64,000 bases of DNA from Litorimonas sp039975855 (GCA_039975855.1 JBDWGH010000004.1:1-64000); one strand, 5' to 3'. Positions 35,317-45,042 are shown, counted from the first letter of the stretch. Notes: a model not told the origin generated them from the sequence alone. Program-made: numbers and translations.

Positions 35317-36254
35317 AAACTGGCTTTCACACTTTCATACCACGCTTGCCCAGCTGAGCGCACGGGCGACGGGAGGCGTTCAAATTTCTCAGCAGCGGCA
35401 GCCAAACGACCTTCGCTTAAATCGGTTTCTATACCTTCGATCAATGTCAGAGGATTATTGGCATCTTTGACACGAATGTGGCGAGAGAGTGTCTTCTGAA
35501 TCATTCCGCCTTCTTGATTATCTTCGACGGCCGCGATCATTTTGTCTTTGGGAAATGCGAGGATTGAAATGCGTTCAACGACCGGCGCTGGCAAGGGACG
35601 ATTTTCCAACGCAGATAAACGAGCCTCCATTTTGGACATCAATTCCTCATCCAAAACAGGAACAGTTACAGGTTCAACGTTCCTCACAGTTTCAACGTCA
35701 GCCTCCAATGCCTTCAAGCGGTTCATTAGGCCTTCAGGCAGTTCTGGATCCGATGATGCTTCTGCTTCCAGCGCGGCGACGCGATCCTCCAATTCGGACA
35801 TATCTGGCCACTCAAAGCCGTCTTCACGTGCGGCTTGCAACGCCGTCATAGCGTCTGGGTCAATCTCAGGGGAAGGTGCTTCTTCCAAGGCGGCGAGCCG
35901 ATCTTCGAATTCTGATAAATCAATAGGGTCAGAGACGACCACGAGATCATTGGATATGTTTTGAACGTCCGTTTCAGTGGCGCTGACGCGATCATTTAAG
36001 CCCTTGATTTCGGCCTCCAAGGGCGAAAAATCGACTTCGGATTGAACTGTCGGAGCTGGCGAAAAATGTTTGAGAGCCGCATAAGCGCCATAACCGCCAC
36101 CAACTGCCCCAATAAAGCCAGCTAACAACCCCGTCAGAATAAAGGCTTTCCACGGCGATTTTGCACGCCGCTCTTGTTCTTCAACCTCGACCTCGGGTTC
36201 AACAGGTTCAGCTGCGGGCTGGGGTTCATCTTCGATCATGTCTTCATAATCCAT
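35313..36254 (-). CDS. Mitofilin-like (COG4223) membrane protein
   Basis: 313 residues. An acidic Glu/Pro-rich cytoplasmic start (about 38 residues) is followed by one membrane helix (FILTGLLAGFIGAVGGGYGA), a long coiled coil built on repeated LEDRVAALE / LEDRLAALE blocks, and a helical C-terminal domain. This is the alphaproteobacterial homologue of Mic60, which shapes inner-membrane folds in mitochondria; in bacteria it is encoded beside hemD, as here. hemD's stop is 57 bp upstream. Confidence 0.85.
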   Translation of the reverse strand: MDYEDMIEDEPQPAAEPVEPEVEVEEQERRAKSPWKAFILTGLLAGFIGAVGGGYGAYAALKHFSPAPTVQSEVDFSPLEAEIKGLNDRVSATETDVQNISNDLVVVSDPIDLSEFEDRLAALEEAPSPEIDPDAMTALQAAREDGFEWPDMSELEDRVAALEAEASSDPELPEGLMNRLKALEADVETVRNVEPVTVPVLDEELMSKMEARLSALENRPLPAPVVERISILAFPKDKMIAAVEDNQEGGMIQKTLSRHIRVKDANNPLTLIEGIETDLSEGRLAAAAEKFERLPSPVRSAGQAWYESVKASL

Positions 36255-36311
36255 GAAGCTAACTTAGGTTGCCTTACCCTGTCATTTCAAGGGCACTTCA
36301 TGGGTTGTCGG

Positions 36312-36965
36312 CTAAGCCCGTTTGGCAGACATAATCAGTTCATCTTCGCGCGGACGAGCGGCAATATGGACGGATCTCAGGCTTATATTTGATAGCGCTT
36401 CTGCGGTCGCCTGACTGATACAAATTGCAGACAGCCCTGACAGAGACTGCCCAACCGCAAGATCAGCAAATGTACGCGCCGCCAATGGCGAATAAAAGGC
36501 AACCAATTCTGACGGAGATTCAGGCCAGACAGTCCTCGGGATCGAACGGTACACTTTCACGCGTGACGCCGCATACCCTTCTGCTTGCAAATCCACGATA
36601 ATTGATCCTCGGACATGCCATCCGGAAATGTGAACCAATGATTTCGAACCCTGAACATTGGCGCAAACCCATTTTGTGACATCATCAGACGTTCCATCCA
36701 CAGATACCACGTCAGAAAATCCGGCCTTGATGGCGTGTTTTGCAGTTGCGTCACCAACACAAATCGCGCGCTGTCCTGCGCAATCAATATGATCAATCCC
36801 ATTTTTCGAGGTGAATATCAAAACCGCTTGATCAGAAATCGGTTGGTGAGGAACGGATTGAACGTCGAGTAAAGGCTCAACAATTGGATCAAAACCAGCA
36901 TCCCGCCAAATATCGGCGCTGGCATCTGCGGCGGGGCGCGTGCGTGTAATCCAAACCCTATTCAT
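36312..36965 (-). CDS. hemD: Uroporphyrinogen-III synthase
   Basis: 217 residues from ATG 36965, which overlaps the hemC stop by 8 nt. Sequence conservation in this family is low; the start NRVWITRTRPAADASADIWR, the QAVLIFTSKNGI segment and the C-terminal AFYSPLAARTFADL...ICISQATAEAL are the usual landmarks. The enzyme closes and inverts ring D of the linear tetrapyrrole made by HemC. Position in hemC-hemD-mitofilin-hemY makes the call firm. Confidence 0.9.
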   Translation of the reverse strand: MNRVWITRTRPAADASADIWRDAGFDPIVEPLLDVQSVPHQPISDQAVLIFTSKNGIDHIDCAGQRAICVGDATAKHAIKAGFSDVVSVDGTSDDVTKWVCANVQGSKSLVHISGWHVRGSIIVDLQAEGYAASRVKVYRSIPRTVWPESPSELVAFYSPLAARTFADLAVGQSLSGLSAICISQATAEALSNISLRSVHIAARPREDELIMSAKRA

Positions 36966-37890
36966 CAAATGTAATACGCCCACCTACTTCGGTACGCACA
37001 GCTTCGCCCATTTTGAATCCTAGGTCATATGCGTCGATTGCCGTTTCAACCCTGCCTTCGACCTCATGCGAAACGCATAGCGAGCCGTCTTTGGACAAAA
37101 TCTCACCCTTTAAGGATAGATTTTCACCAATCAAACGACCCAAAGCCGCAATTGGGGTCCTACAATTCCCATCAAGAGCACGTAGGAATGCCCGTTCCGC
37201 AGTGATTTCTAGTTCTGTTGCGCGATCATTTAGGGACGCGGTGAGACGGTGCAAATCTTTCCGGTCGCTTCGGACTTCAATCCCGATAGCGCCCTGCGCA
37301 GGCGCTGGGAGCATAACGTCAGTCTCGACAGCTTGGGTAATACGCTCATCCTGTTCCAATCGGCGCAAGCCCGCGCAAGCCAACAACGTTGCGTCGCATA
37401 CTCCTGATTCCAATTTACTGAGACGCGTTCCCACGTTTCCGCGCAGTAAGCAGAATGTCAGATCTGGGCGCAAGGCTGAAAGTTGCGCACGTCGGCGCAA
37501 GCTGGCTGAACCAATCAGCGCACCTTTTGGCAAATCCGCAATCGATTTATGTTTCACTGAAATAAAAGCGTCTCGTACATCGGCGCGGGGGAGGATTGCG
37601 CTAATCACTAGATCATCATGCCCGACCGTCGGAACATCTTTCATAGAATGGACAGCCAAATCGATAGTGCCGTCCAACAGAGCCAATTCCAGTTCGCGCG
37701 TAAACAGTCCCTTCCCGCCAAAATCTTTCAGCTCGCCTTTGATCGTATCACCACTCGTTTTTAGGACTTTGATAAGAACGTCTTCTGGCGAACGTTCGGA
37801 CGTCTCACAGATCAGGCGTTGGACCAAATTGGCTTGGTAGAGCGCCAGCGGGGACCCACGTGTACCAATAATGAGTGGAGGTGATTGCAT
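36958..37890 (-). CDS. hemC: Hydroxymethylbilane synthase (porphobilinogen deaminase)
   Basis: 310 residues. The start IIGTRGSPLALYQANLV, the substrate-binding GLFTRELELALLDGTIDLAVHS...KDVPT and the dipyrromethane-cofactor site LDGNCRTPIAALG (attachment Cys) are all present. It polymerises four porphobilinogens into hydroxymethylbilane. The ATG at 37890 is 30 bp from the divergent tsaD start, a conserved head-to-head arrangement in alphaproteobacteria, so the two promoters overlap. Confidence 0.97.
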   Translation of the reverse strand: MQSPPLIIGTRGSPLALYQANLVQRLICETSERSPEDVLIKVLKTSGDTIKGELKDFGGKGLFTRELELALLDGTIDLAVHSMKDVPTVGHDDLVISAILPRADVRDAFISVKHKSIADLPKGALIGSASLRRRAQLSALRPDLTFCLLRGNVGTRLSKLESGVCDATLLACAGLRRLEQDERITQAVETDVMLPAPAQGAIGIEVRSDRKDLHRLTASLNDRATELEITAERAFLRALDGNCRTPIAALGRLIGENLSLKGEILSKDGSLCVSHEVEGRVETAIDAYDLGFKMGEAVRTEVGGRITFDE

Positions 37891-37920
37891 AATCGCGCAG
37901 TAATCCTTAGGTCAGCGGTC

Positions 37921-39048
37921 ATGGCACATGCCCCTAAATCATTGAGAAAACAAGACGCCCCTCTGACAGTTTTGGGCCTTGAGTCATCCTGTGACGAAAC
38001 GGCCGCGAGTGTGCTGCGCCGCTTTGCAGACGGACGGGTTGACCTGTTGTCCAATATTGTCGCCAGTCAAGATGAAGAACATCGTCCTTTTGGCGGCGTT
38101 GTTCCGGAAATTGCGGCTCGCGCGCATATGCGGAAAATTGAACCTATTATTTCAAAGGCCTTGAAGACGTCAGGTCTTTCTTGGGACGAAATTGACGGCA
38201 TTGCTGCTACGGCAGGTCCTGGTTTGATTGGCGGTGTGATAACGGGATTAATGGGCGCAAAAGGTCTCGCTATGGCCCTCGGCAAACCGCTTATCGCCGT
38301 GAACCATTTAGAAGGTCATGCCCTTTCACCTCGACTGACAGAAAAGTGCGCTTTTCCTTATTTATTACTTCTCGTCTCTGGCGGACATTCGCAAATCTTA
38401 TCGGTAACGGGCCTCGGTACATATGAACGTTTAGGCAGCACCGTAGATGATGCGGCTGGGGAAGCCTTCGACAAGACTGCCAAAGTCATGGAACTTGGTT
38501 TCCCAGGCGGGCCACAGGTTCAAAATTGGGCCGCACGCGGAAACCCAAATGCTGTGAAGCTCCCCCGCCCTATGAAAGGGCGCGATCACGCGGATTTTTC
38601 TTTTGCGGGTTTAAAAACGGCTGTCGCCCGTGCTTGGGATGCGAGCGATAAATCGGATACCGCGAAAGCTGACCTCGCCGCAAGTTTTCAACGGGCGATG
38701 ACAGACACCATGTTGGACCGCGTCAACCACGCGATGACGCTTTATCGCCGGCGAACAGGCGAAACGAACCAAGCGCGCCTCGTTGTGGCAGGCGGCGTTG
38801 CCGCAAACACTGAGTTACGAGCCGGATTAAAAAGCCTCGCAGAAAGCCGCGCTTTCGATTTCATAGCGCCGCCACTTAAATTTTGCGGTGATAACGCGGC
38901 AATGATTGCTTTGGCTGGTGCAGAGCGATTAGCGACAGGCCTTATCGATGCCTATGACGCCCCTGCCCGCCCGCGTTGGCCACTAGACAGCGAAGCCGCA
39001 GTGTCTGCGCCAAAATCCGGCCACGGAAAAAAGGGACCCAAGTCATGA
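37921..39048 (+). CDS. tsaD: tRNA N6-threonylcarbamoyladenosine transferase TsaD
   Basis: 375 residues from ATG 37921; an upstream TTG at 37885 lies inside hemC and is unlikely. LGLESSCDETAASV is the ASKHA phosphate-1 motif, VNHLEGHAL carries the metal-binding histidines, and VSGGHSQI, GEAFDKTAKVMELGFPGGP and GGVAANTELR complete the fold. TsaD transfers threonylcarbamoyl to A37 of tRNA together with TsaB and TsaE. The stop overlaps the yciI start (ATGA). gpsA, often next in relatives, is absent. Confidence 0.97.
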   Translation: MAHAPKSLRKQDAPLTVLGLESSCDETAASVLRRFADGRVDLLSNIVASQDEEHRPFGGVVPEIAARAHMRKIEPIISKALKTSGLSWDEIDGIAATAGPGLIGGVITGLMGAKGLAMALGKPLIAVNHLEGHALSPRLTEKCAFPYLLLLVSGGHSQILSVTGLGTYERLGSTVDDAAGEAFDKTAKVMELGFPGGPQVQNWAARGNPNAVKLPRPMKGRDHADFSFAGLKTAVARAWDASDKSDTAKADLAASFQRAMTDTMLDRVNHAMTLYRRRTGETNQARLVVAGGVAANTELRAGLKSLAESRAFDFIAPPLKFCGDNAAMIALAGAERLATGLIDAYDAPARPRWPLDSEAAVSAPKSGHGKKGPKS

Positions 39049-39338
39049 CGCATTTCCTAATCTATACCGAAGATAAAGAAGACAGTTTGCCTATTCGCAT
39101 GGCGAACCGCGAAGCTCATCTAAGCTGGGTGATGAATGATCCAAAGGTACAGCTCATCTCAGCAGGACCCTGGTTAGATGACGACGGCGATATGCGCGGC
39201 AGTCTTCTTATTGTCAGTGCTGAAACCTTGGAAATAGTTGAAAACTGGTTGGAACAAGATCCATATAATAAAGCTGGTCTGACTGGGTTTAAACGTGTCC
39301 GTAAATTCAATTGGCTTCTAGGCGCGCCCGCTAGCTAG
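39045..39338 (+). CDS. YciI-like protein
   Basis: 97 residues from ATG 39045 (4-nt overlap with tsaD). A single ferredoxin-like domain of the YciI/YCII superfamily, with FLIYTEDKEDSLPIRMANRE, HLSWVMNDP and AGPWLDDDGDMRGSLLIV. The conserved His-Asp style residues of the family suggest an enzymatic role, but no reaction is established. Coupling to tsaD is common in this class of bacteria. Confidence 0.88.
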   Translation: MTHFLIYTEDKEDSLPIRMANREAHLSWVMNDPKVQLISAGPWLDDDGDMRGSLLIVSAETLEIVENWLEQDPYNKAGLTGFKRVRKFNWLLGAPAS

Positions 39339-39441
39339 TTTTTCCTAATCCCTTGCATGTAATTCGCCATAAAATCTCCTGTGGCTAGGATTACAGCTCT
39401 TTTTCCGCTACATTCCTTTTCGTGCCAAAAAGGAGAATGTC

Positions 39442-41256
39442 ATGAAATGGGTTAAGCGTATTGGGCTCGGACTGCTCACACTTATTGTTCTGGTCTTAGT
39501 CGGAGCGTGGATTTGGTTCTGGGCAAGACCGGTCGGTATCAACAATTACGTCAACAAAACGACGTTTCAAATTGCCTCTGACAGCCCGGAAGCCCTGACC
39601 TATATCGGACTTCTGGACGGAACGCCTCTTGATTTTCACTCTGGTAAACTTGCCAGTTACACAAAAGAACAAGAAGAAATCTCCAAGGCCAAATTGGCTA
39701 AAGCTCGCAAGGGTTTGGAAAAATACGGACCTGATGGATTAGATGACCAAGAATTACTGACCTACCGGATAATCCAGTGGCAATTTGAAGATTGGATGGC
39801 GGATAGTGATCTGGAATTTACCGGATATCCGATCAGTCAGCTTTCAGGCCCGCATGTCGATCTTCCAAGTTTTTTGACGGATATTCATTCGGTCAATTCA
39901 AAAAAATCTGCGAAACGCTATCTGGCGCGATTAAATGAATTTGGGCGCGTGCTCGGAGAAACATATGTTAACGTGGAACGCGCACAACAGGCCGGTGTGG
40001 TTGCCCCCGATTTCGTCATCGAAAAAACGCTTACGGGGATGCGCAATTTCATTGCAAACGGTGTTGATGAAAACCCACTGGTTACGACCTTCCCAGAAAA
40101 ATTGGACAAAATCGAACTGTCACCCGACGAGCGTGACGCAATGCTTGCTGAAGCCAAGTCAATCGTCGGCGATCGCATCATTCCCGGATACGAAAAACTC
40201 ATCTCGCAACAAGAGGAGTTGTTGAAAACTGCAACTTCGGATGCCGGAATTTGGCGAATTCCAAATGGAGATCGAATTTATGCAACGGCATTGCGATCTA
40301 ATACAACCACCGACATGTCGGCAGATGAAGTTCATAATGTTGGCCTTGCTGAAGTCTCCAGAATTGAAGCCGCAATGAGCGCAATTATGGACGGACAAAA
40401 CGTTCCATCCGATCTCCCTTTTGCGGACCGTGTGCGCAGTTTGATGGAAGCCCCGGAACACGTATTTGAAAATACGGATGAGGGCCGCGCTGAAATGATT
40501 GCCTATCTTGAAGAATTGAACACGGACGTCATGACCATTGCTGGCGAGTATTTCGTAACCTTGCCCACCGCAGATTTAGAGATTTTGCGGGTTCCCGAGT
40601 TTTCGCAAGATGGCGCACCAGGTGGATATTACAATGGGCCGTCTATGGACGGAAAACGTCCTGGAAAATTCTATATCAATCTCAAGGACACCGCTGATAA
40701 CCCGCGGTGGACCTTACCAACCTTACTTTATCATGAAGCTGCTCCAGGCCATCATTTTCAAATCAGCCGGGCACAAATGATCGAAGGTATCCCAATGGTT
40801 CGGAAGCTGGGACTATTCACAGCCTATTCGGAAGGTTGGGCCTTATACGCAGAGAAAGTCGCCGCAGAAGACATGGGTCTTTACGCCGATGATCCGCTTG
40901 GTGACCTTGGCCGACTACAGGCAGAGATGTTCCGAGCGGTCCGTTTGGTTGTCGATACAGGGCTTCACCACAAACGTTGGACCCGCGAAGAATCGATTGA
41001 GTATATGGTCGCGAAGACAGGTATGACCGAGGCCGAAGTCACCCGCGAAATTGAGCGCTACGTCGTATGGCCCGGTCAAGCTACAGCCTATAAGACGGGT
41101 CAACTTGCCATGATCGAAATGCGCAAAAGCGCGGAAGCTGCATTAGGTGATGATTTCGACCTCCGTCTCTTTAACGAGAAATTACTATCCGGCGGCGCTA
41201 TGCCGCTAGATATTCTTGCGGAGGAAATAGACGCTTGGGTCGAAACACAAAAATAG
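39442..41256 (+). CDS. DUF885 family metallohydrolase-like protein, exported or membrane-anchored
   Basis: 604 residues. It begins with a hydrophobic anchor/signal (GLGLLTLIVLVLVGAWIWF) and AAGGAGAATG spans the ribosome site. The DUF885 core includes GGYYNGPSMDG and the zinc-binding-like HEAAPGHHFQISRAQ (His431), followed by FTAYSEGWALYAEK, whose Glu is the likely third ligand. Members resemble gluzincin peptidases of the M32 type, but substrates are mostly unknown. It is monocistronic, with a hairpin after the stop (41279-41304). Confidence 0.88.
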   Translation: MKWVKRIGLGLLTLIVLVLVGAWIWFWARPVGINNYVNKTTFQIASDSPEALTYIGLLDGTPLDFHSGKLASYTKEQEEISKAKLAKARKGLEKYGPDGLDDQELLTYRIIQWQFEDWMADSDLEFTGYPISQLSGPHVDLPSFLTDIHSVNSKKSAKRYLARLNEFGRVLGETYVNVERAQQAGVVAPDFVIEKTLTGMRNFIANGVDENPLVTTFPEKLDKIELSPDERDAMLAEAKSIVGDRIIPGYEKLISQQEELLKTATSDAGIWRIPNGDRIYATALRSNTTTDMSADEVHNVGLAEVSRIEAAMSAIMDGQNVPSDLPFADRVRSLMEAPEHVFENTDEGRAEMIAYLEELNTDVMTIAGEYFVTLPTADLEILRVPEFSQDGAPGGYYNGPSMDGKRPGKFYINLKDTADNPRWTLPTLLYHEAAPGHHFQISRAQMIEGIPMVRKLGLFTAYSEGWALYAEKVAAEDMGLYADDPLGDLGRLQAEMFRAVRLVVDTGLHHKRWTREESIEYMVAKTGMTEAEVTREIERYVVWPGQATAYKTGQLAMIEMRKSAEAALGDDFDLRLFNEKLLSGGAMPLDILAEEIDAWVETQK

Positions 41257-41278
41257 GTTTCGGTTAATCATCTGTCGT

Positions 41279-41304
41279 CAAGGCGCATGCAAAAATGCGC
41301 TTTG
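41279..41304 (+). terminator. Stem-loop after the DUF885 gene
   Basis: CAAGGCGCAT (41279-41288) pairs with ATGCGCTTTG (41295-41304), one G-T pair and a 6-base loop. It starts 22 bases after the stop codon. There is no T-run after it, so termination is plausible but not certain. Confidence 0.45.
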
Positions 41305-41367
41305 ACTTGCCCACTCTCATCCGCATGACTGTAGGCCGATAACTAGCGACCAATCGGAACTTGCCAA

Positions 41368-42738
41368 ATGGACCTCGTAAGCGACAGCGTACTCATCGAT
41401 GAAGGCAAAAAATTGCCAAGTTTCGATAGGGTATTTCCGACGTTGAAAGGGTTCGTGCTTGGAAACCCGAATTCTTGGACGAAAGGGCATCCGCACAAAT
41501 TTTACAAACAGATGCGCGAAGACGCACCTGTCATGTGGACTCCCATGCGAAAAAACATGTCAGGCTTTTGGTCTGTAACCGGATATGACGATATCAAGTC
41601 CGTCGAACTCGCCCCCAAAATATTTTCATCAGAACGCGGCAGCATGCTTATGGCCGTGAACCCGCGCAGCAAATGGCCCGGCGATAAATTGGTTCCGGCA
41701 TCTTTCAATTGTCTCATAAATCTGGACGCGCCACGACATATGGAATTGCGGATTCAGCAAAAGGCCTTCTTCATCCCGGCCTATGTCGCAAAAGTCCGTG
41801 AGCGAGTTGCAGCAAAAATTGACTCTCTTTTGGACGATGCTGAACGTCAGGGTCCGGAAATCGATTTCGTAAAATTGTTTTCACAAGAGGTGCCTATGTT
41901 CACCTTATGCGAAATGCTTGGTGTTGATGAAGCTGACCGTCCAAAAATCATCTACTGGATGCATTATCTCGAGTTAGCGGAACAATTCGTGGCAAATCCC
42001 ATGCGAATGCTGTTGAAAAACCCAATGTTTCCCCGCCGCTTCGCCAAGGCCATTAAAGACATGTTTGAGTATGGCGAGGCTGTCATGGCAGACCGACGCG
42101 CCAACCCACGCGAAGACTTGCTCACCGTCATTGCCCAATCTCAATTGGGCGGCGAGGACTTGCCACAAGAGTTTTTGGATGGGTCTTGGCTACTTATTAT
42201 TTTTGCGGGCAATGACACATCGCGAAACTCTCTCTCGGGTACAATTCGGTTACTGACGGAGTTTGATGACCAGCGCCAGATGGTGATCGATGACCCCACC
42301 CTTATTCCGAAAATGACTCAGGAAGCTCTACGCCTCGTTAGTCCGGTCCAATATATGCGCCGCACAGCGATTGAGGACACTAAGTTGAACGGGCAGAAAA
42401 TCGCCAAGGATGAGAAAGTCGTCATGTGGTACGGCGCGGGAAACCGTGACCCGCGGGTTTTTCCGAACCCAAATACCTTCGATATGATGCGACCAAATGT
42501 AGACAAGCATCTAGCCTTCGGTCACGGCGTCCATAAATGTCTGGGCAGCCGTATTGCCCAAATGCAATTGAGATTATCTTTCGAAAAAATACTAGAACGG
42601 TTTCCGAATATACATTGGACGGGGAAACAAAAAATCTCGCCTGTTATTCTTGTCCATGCGATTTCTAGCTTGACAGTCAACTTATACGGACCCAACGGAA
42701 AACGCCCGACTCAAGTTCAAGTTAGATCTTTCGACTGA
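41368..42738 (+). CDS. Cytochrome P450
   Basis: 456 residues, soluble bacterial type without a membrane anchor. The haem-binding loop HLAFGHGVHKCLGSRIA has the thiolate Cys391; the ExxR helix is EALRLVS; the I-helix oxygen site reads AGNDTSRNS. MEL and long N-terminal features recall sterol/terpenoid- or alkane-type hydroxylases, but the substrate cannot be read from sequence. A P450 needs ferredoxin and reductase partners; a 2Fe-2S ferredoxin is at 23797 in this window but no reductase. The gene ends overlapping the convergent lipoprotein gene by 22 nt. Confidence 0.95.
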   Translation: MDLVSDSVLIDEGKKLPSFDRVFPTLKGFVLGNPNSWTKGHPHKFYKQMREDAPVMWTPMRKNMSGFWSVTGYDDIKSVELAPKIFSSERGSMLMAVNPRSKWPGDKLVPASFNCLINLDAPRHMELRIQQKAFFIPAYVAKVRERVAAKIDSLLDDAERQGPEIDFVKLFSQEVPMFTLCEMLGVDEADRPKIIYWMHYLELAEQFVANPMRMLLKNPMFPRRFAKAIKDMFEYGEAVMADRRANPREDLLTVIAQSQLGGEDLPQEFLDGSWLLIIFAGNDTSRNSLSGTIRLLTEFDDQRQMVIDDPTLIPKMTQEALRLVSPVQYMRRTAIEDTKLNGQKIAKDEKVVMWYGAGNRDPRVFPNPNTFDMMRPNVDKHLAFGHGVHKCLGSRIAQMQLRLSFEKILERFPNIHWTGKQKISPVILVHAISSLTVNLYGPNGKRPTQVQVRSFD

Positions 42739-43193
42739 ACCACACAGTCGGCGACCAGGCGCTCTAATTGCCTTTGAAATTCCAAGCCATCATTCGCCAG
42801 CAATGCGTTGAGAGTAGGCGCGCCCACCGGCGTATCCGTTGAAACTTCGCGGCATTTTGTTTTTTTGTCATCCTGTTCAATATCAACGTCTAATGCGACC
42901 TGATACCGCGACCAATTCGATCCAAAATAACGCAATCCCCAGTTACGCACTTTGATATCGGCAGCCGGCAGGGCCGCTGTCAGTCCCAATAACGGATCGG
43001 TCACAACGCCTGCATTCAGTAAAGACTCTGCAGCGGACATTCTATTCGCCTGCCCGATAAATCCCTGCTGGTTTCGCAGTGACGTCTCATATTGAAAATT
43101 GGATGGCACAGAGCTGGCGCAAGACACCAAACCAATAGGACACAGCAGCGTCGCCAAAAAACGCATAGACAATAGGTTTATGTAATCGCGCAT
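42717..43193 (-). CDS. Small putative lipoprotein, unknown function
   Basis: 158 residues from ATG 43193 (a shorter start at ATG 43166 also gives a signal peptide). The signal ends GLVSC, lipidated Cys25. The mature part has a predicted helical stretch and a Cys pair (KTKCREVS, VADCVVQ) but matches no family I know. Its stop lies inside the end of the P450 gene (22-nt convergent overlap), and its upstream region is shared with the haloperoxidase gene, which is divergent with an 80-bp gap. Confidence 0.6.
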   Translation of the reverse strand: MRDYINLLSMRFLATLLCPIGLVSCASSVPSNFQYETSLRNQQGFIGQANRMSAAESLLNAGVVTDPLLGLTAALPAADIKVRNWGLRYFGSNWSRYQVALDVDIEQDDKKTKCREVSTDTPVGAPTLNALLANDGLEFQRQLERLVADCVVQSKDLT

Positions 43194-43272
43194 AGATTGC
43201 GTTTCTATAGAGTTCGGGTCGCTGGGTAAATATCCTAAAGAACAAACGTAAATTAGGCACTTGTTAACCATA

Positions 43273-45042
43273 ATGCGCGCAACAGAATACATTGCTGTGG
43301 AGGCCGGTGTGCTGATTCAAAAACCTGTTGCGAGGTATTACCCGCAACCTAAATGCGGCTCCTTATCCCGCCGAAATATGCTCAAGGGTTCGGCAGCCAT
43401 CTCTGTTCTTGGATTGGCAGGATGTGGCGGGTCCTCTTCCTCCACCAACAGCAATCTGACGACGACGCCTGTAACAGTAACGCCCCCAACTACACCACCG
43501 CCTGCAGGAAGCGGCAATCATCCCATTTTTGGAGCCGATATCATGACCAGACAAGCGGAAGCCCTTTCTCTCAGAACGACGGCCGCGAACGTTCAAGCAA
43601 ATGTCGTTTACGGCACACAGGAAACAAATGGTGATGAGGGCGCGTTCGCCGATTATCGCGCTAGTTTCACGAAAGGCCTGCCACATGACGATTTGGGCGA
43701 AGTGGACGTGGATGCATATAATGCCTTACTAGCTGCCCTAGAAACCGGTCAAAATACAGATTTTGAAGCCATTCCCATGGGTGGAACACGAAAGTTAGCC
43801 AACCCTCAAGCCGCCTATCGTTTCGAGTTGGTCGGGTTAGACTCACACAAAACATTTATGCGTCCGGCTCCCGCTTTTGAGAGCGCTGAGACAGCTGCAG
43901 AAATGGGAGAGCTCTATTGGAAAGCCCTTTGTCGAGACGTTCCATTTTCTGACTATGACACCAATGCTTTGGTTCAAGCCGCTATTACGGATCTCAACGG
44001 GTTCTCAGAAACAGTCGGACCCTTAGATGGCGGCCAGGTTACATCCGCCAACATCTTCAGGGGCAATACACCGGGCGATCTCGTCGGTCCCTATATCTCA
44101 CAGTTCCTGTTAAAGGACGTGCCTTACGGAAATACCTCCATCACTCAGACCTATGATACCCCAGCGGCGGGTGATAATTTCATGACCTCAGAAGCCGATT
44201 GGTTGGCCGTTCAAAGAGGGACCTCTCCCGCACCACTCGTCAAAGGGTCTGCCCGCTATATTAGCGACGCGCGCGCCTTGGGTGAATTTGTTCATGTTGA
44301 TTATAGCTACCAAGCCTACCTCAACGCGGCTCTCATTTTGCTGACGGTGCCGGGCAGTTTTGACTCAAGCAATGTTTACAATACGTCTGTTACACAAGGC
44401 GGCTTCGCGACATTAGGCGGGCCGGACGTTCTGGACCTCGTCGCCAAGGCAGGCAACTTAGCGCTTTCAGGCGCATGGTATCAAAAATGGCTTGTACATC
44501 GTCGCCTACGCCCGGAAGTTTACGGAGGCCGCCTGCACAATCAAATTATGGGCGCCAAGGATTATGGGCTCCCCACTGAATTGGTCAACTCAGACGCCAT
44601 TACTCAGACCTTCGCCAACTTTGGGTCTTATTTTCTTCCAATGGCCTACCCGGAAGGATCTCCGACACATCCAGCTTACCCCGCAGGTCACGCAACGATT
44701 GCGGGTGCCTGCACAACGATCTTAAAGGCATTTTTTGAAGAAAGCTTGGCTCTACCAGATCCGGTTATTGCAAGCCAAACTGGCGATAGCCTATCCCCTT
44801 ATTCCGGAACGCTAACGATTGGAGATGAGCTAAATAAACTTGCCAGCAACATCGCATTGGGACGCGACTGGGCTGGGGTTCACTATCGTTCTGATGGCAT
44901 TGACGGGCTGGAAGTCGGAGAGCAACAAGCCATCGGCTTGCTACAGGACTATAGCCGGACGTATCGTGAACAATTTTCTGGGTTCAACTTGACTAAGTTT
45001 GACGGCACGCCGGTCAATATTAATGGTGGTGCCGTCGTTTAA
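43273..45042 (+). CDS. Vanadium-dependent haloperoxidase family protein, Tat-exported
   Basis: 589 residues from ATG 43273 (a TTG at 43261 would add four). A Tat signal LSRRNMLKGSAAISVLGLAG is followed by a Cys that would make it a Tat lipoprotein, then a Ser/Thr/Pro linker. The PAP2/haloperoxidase core shows SPTHPAYPAGHATIAGA (acid-base His473) and LGRDWAGVHYRSDGIDG with the likely vanadate-binding His537. Family members oxidise halides with H2O2, or are acid-phosphatase relatives; the single-chain bacterial form of this length is usually called haloperoxidase. It is single, convergent with the M16 peptidase. Confidence 0.85.
   Translation: MRATEYIAVEAGVLIQKPVARYYPQPKCGSLSRRNMLKGSAAISVLGLAGCGGSSSSTNSNLTTTPVTVTPPTTPPPAGSGNHPIFGADIMTRQAEALSLRTTAANVQANVVYGTQETNGDEGAFADYRASFTKGLPHDDLGEVDVDAYNALLAALETGQNTDFEAIPMGGTRKLANPQAAYRFELVGLDSHKTFMRPAPAFESAETAAEMGELYWKALCRDVPFSDYDTNALVQAAITDLNGFSETVGPLDGGQVTSANIFRGNTPGDLVGPYISQFLLKDVPYGNTSITQTYDTPAAGDNFMTSEADWLAVQRGTSPAPLVKGSARYISDARALGEFVHVDYSYQAYLNAALILLTVPGSFDSSNVYNTSVTQGGFATLGGPDVLDLVAKAGNLALSGAWYQKWLVHRRLRPEVYGGRLHNQIMGAKDYGLPTELVNSDAITQTFANFGSYFLPMAYPEGSPTHPAYPAGHATIAGACTTILKAFFEESLALPDPVIASQTGDSLSPYSGTLTIGDELNKLASNIALGRDWAGVHYRSDGIDGLEVGEQQAIGLLQDYSRTYREQFSGFNLTKFDGTPVNINGGAVV

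Noticed and set aside
37013..37840. 275-residue open frame on the plus strand
   Set aside because: Antisense to hemC, which is certain; composition (Arg/Ser-rich) is that of a shadow frame.
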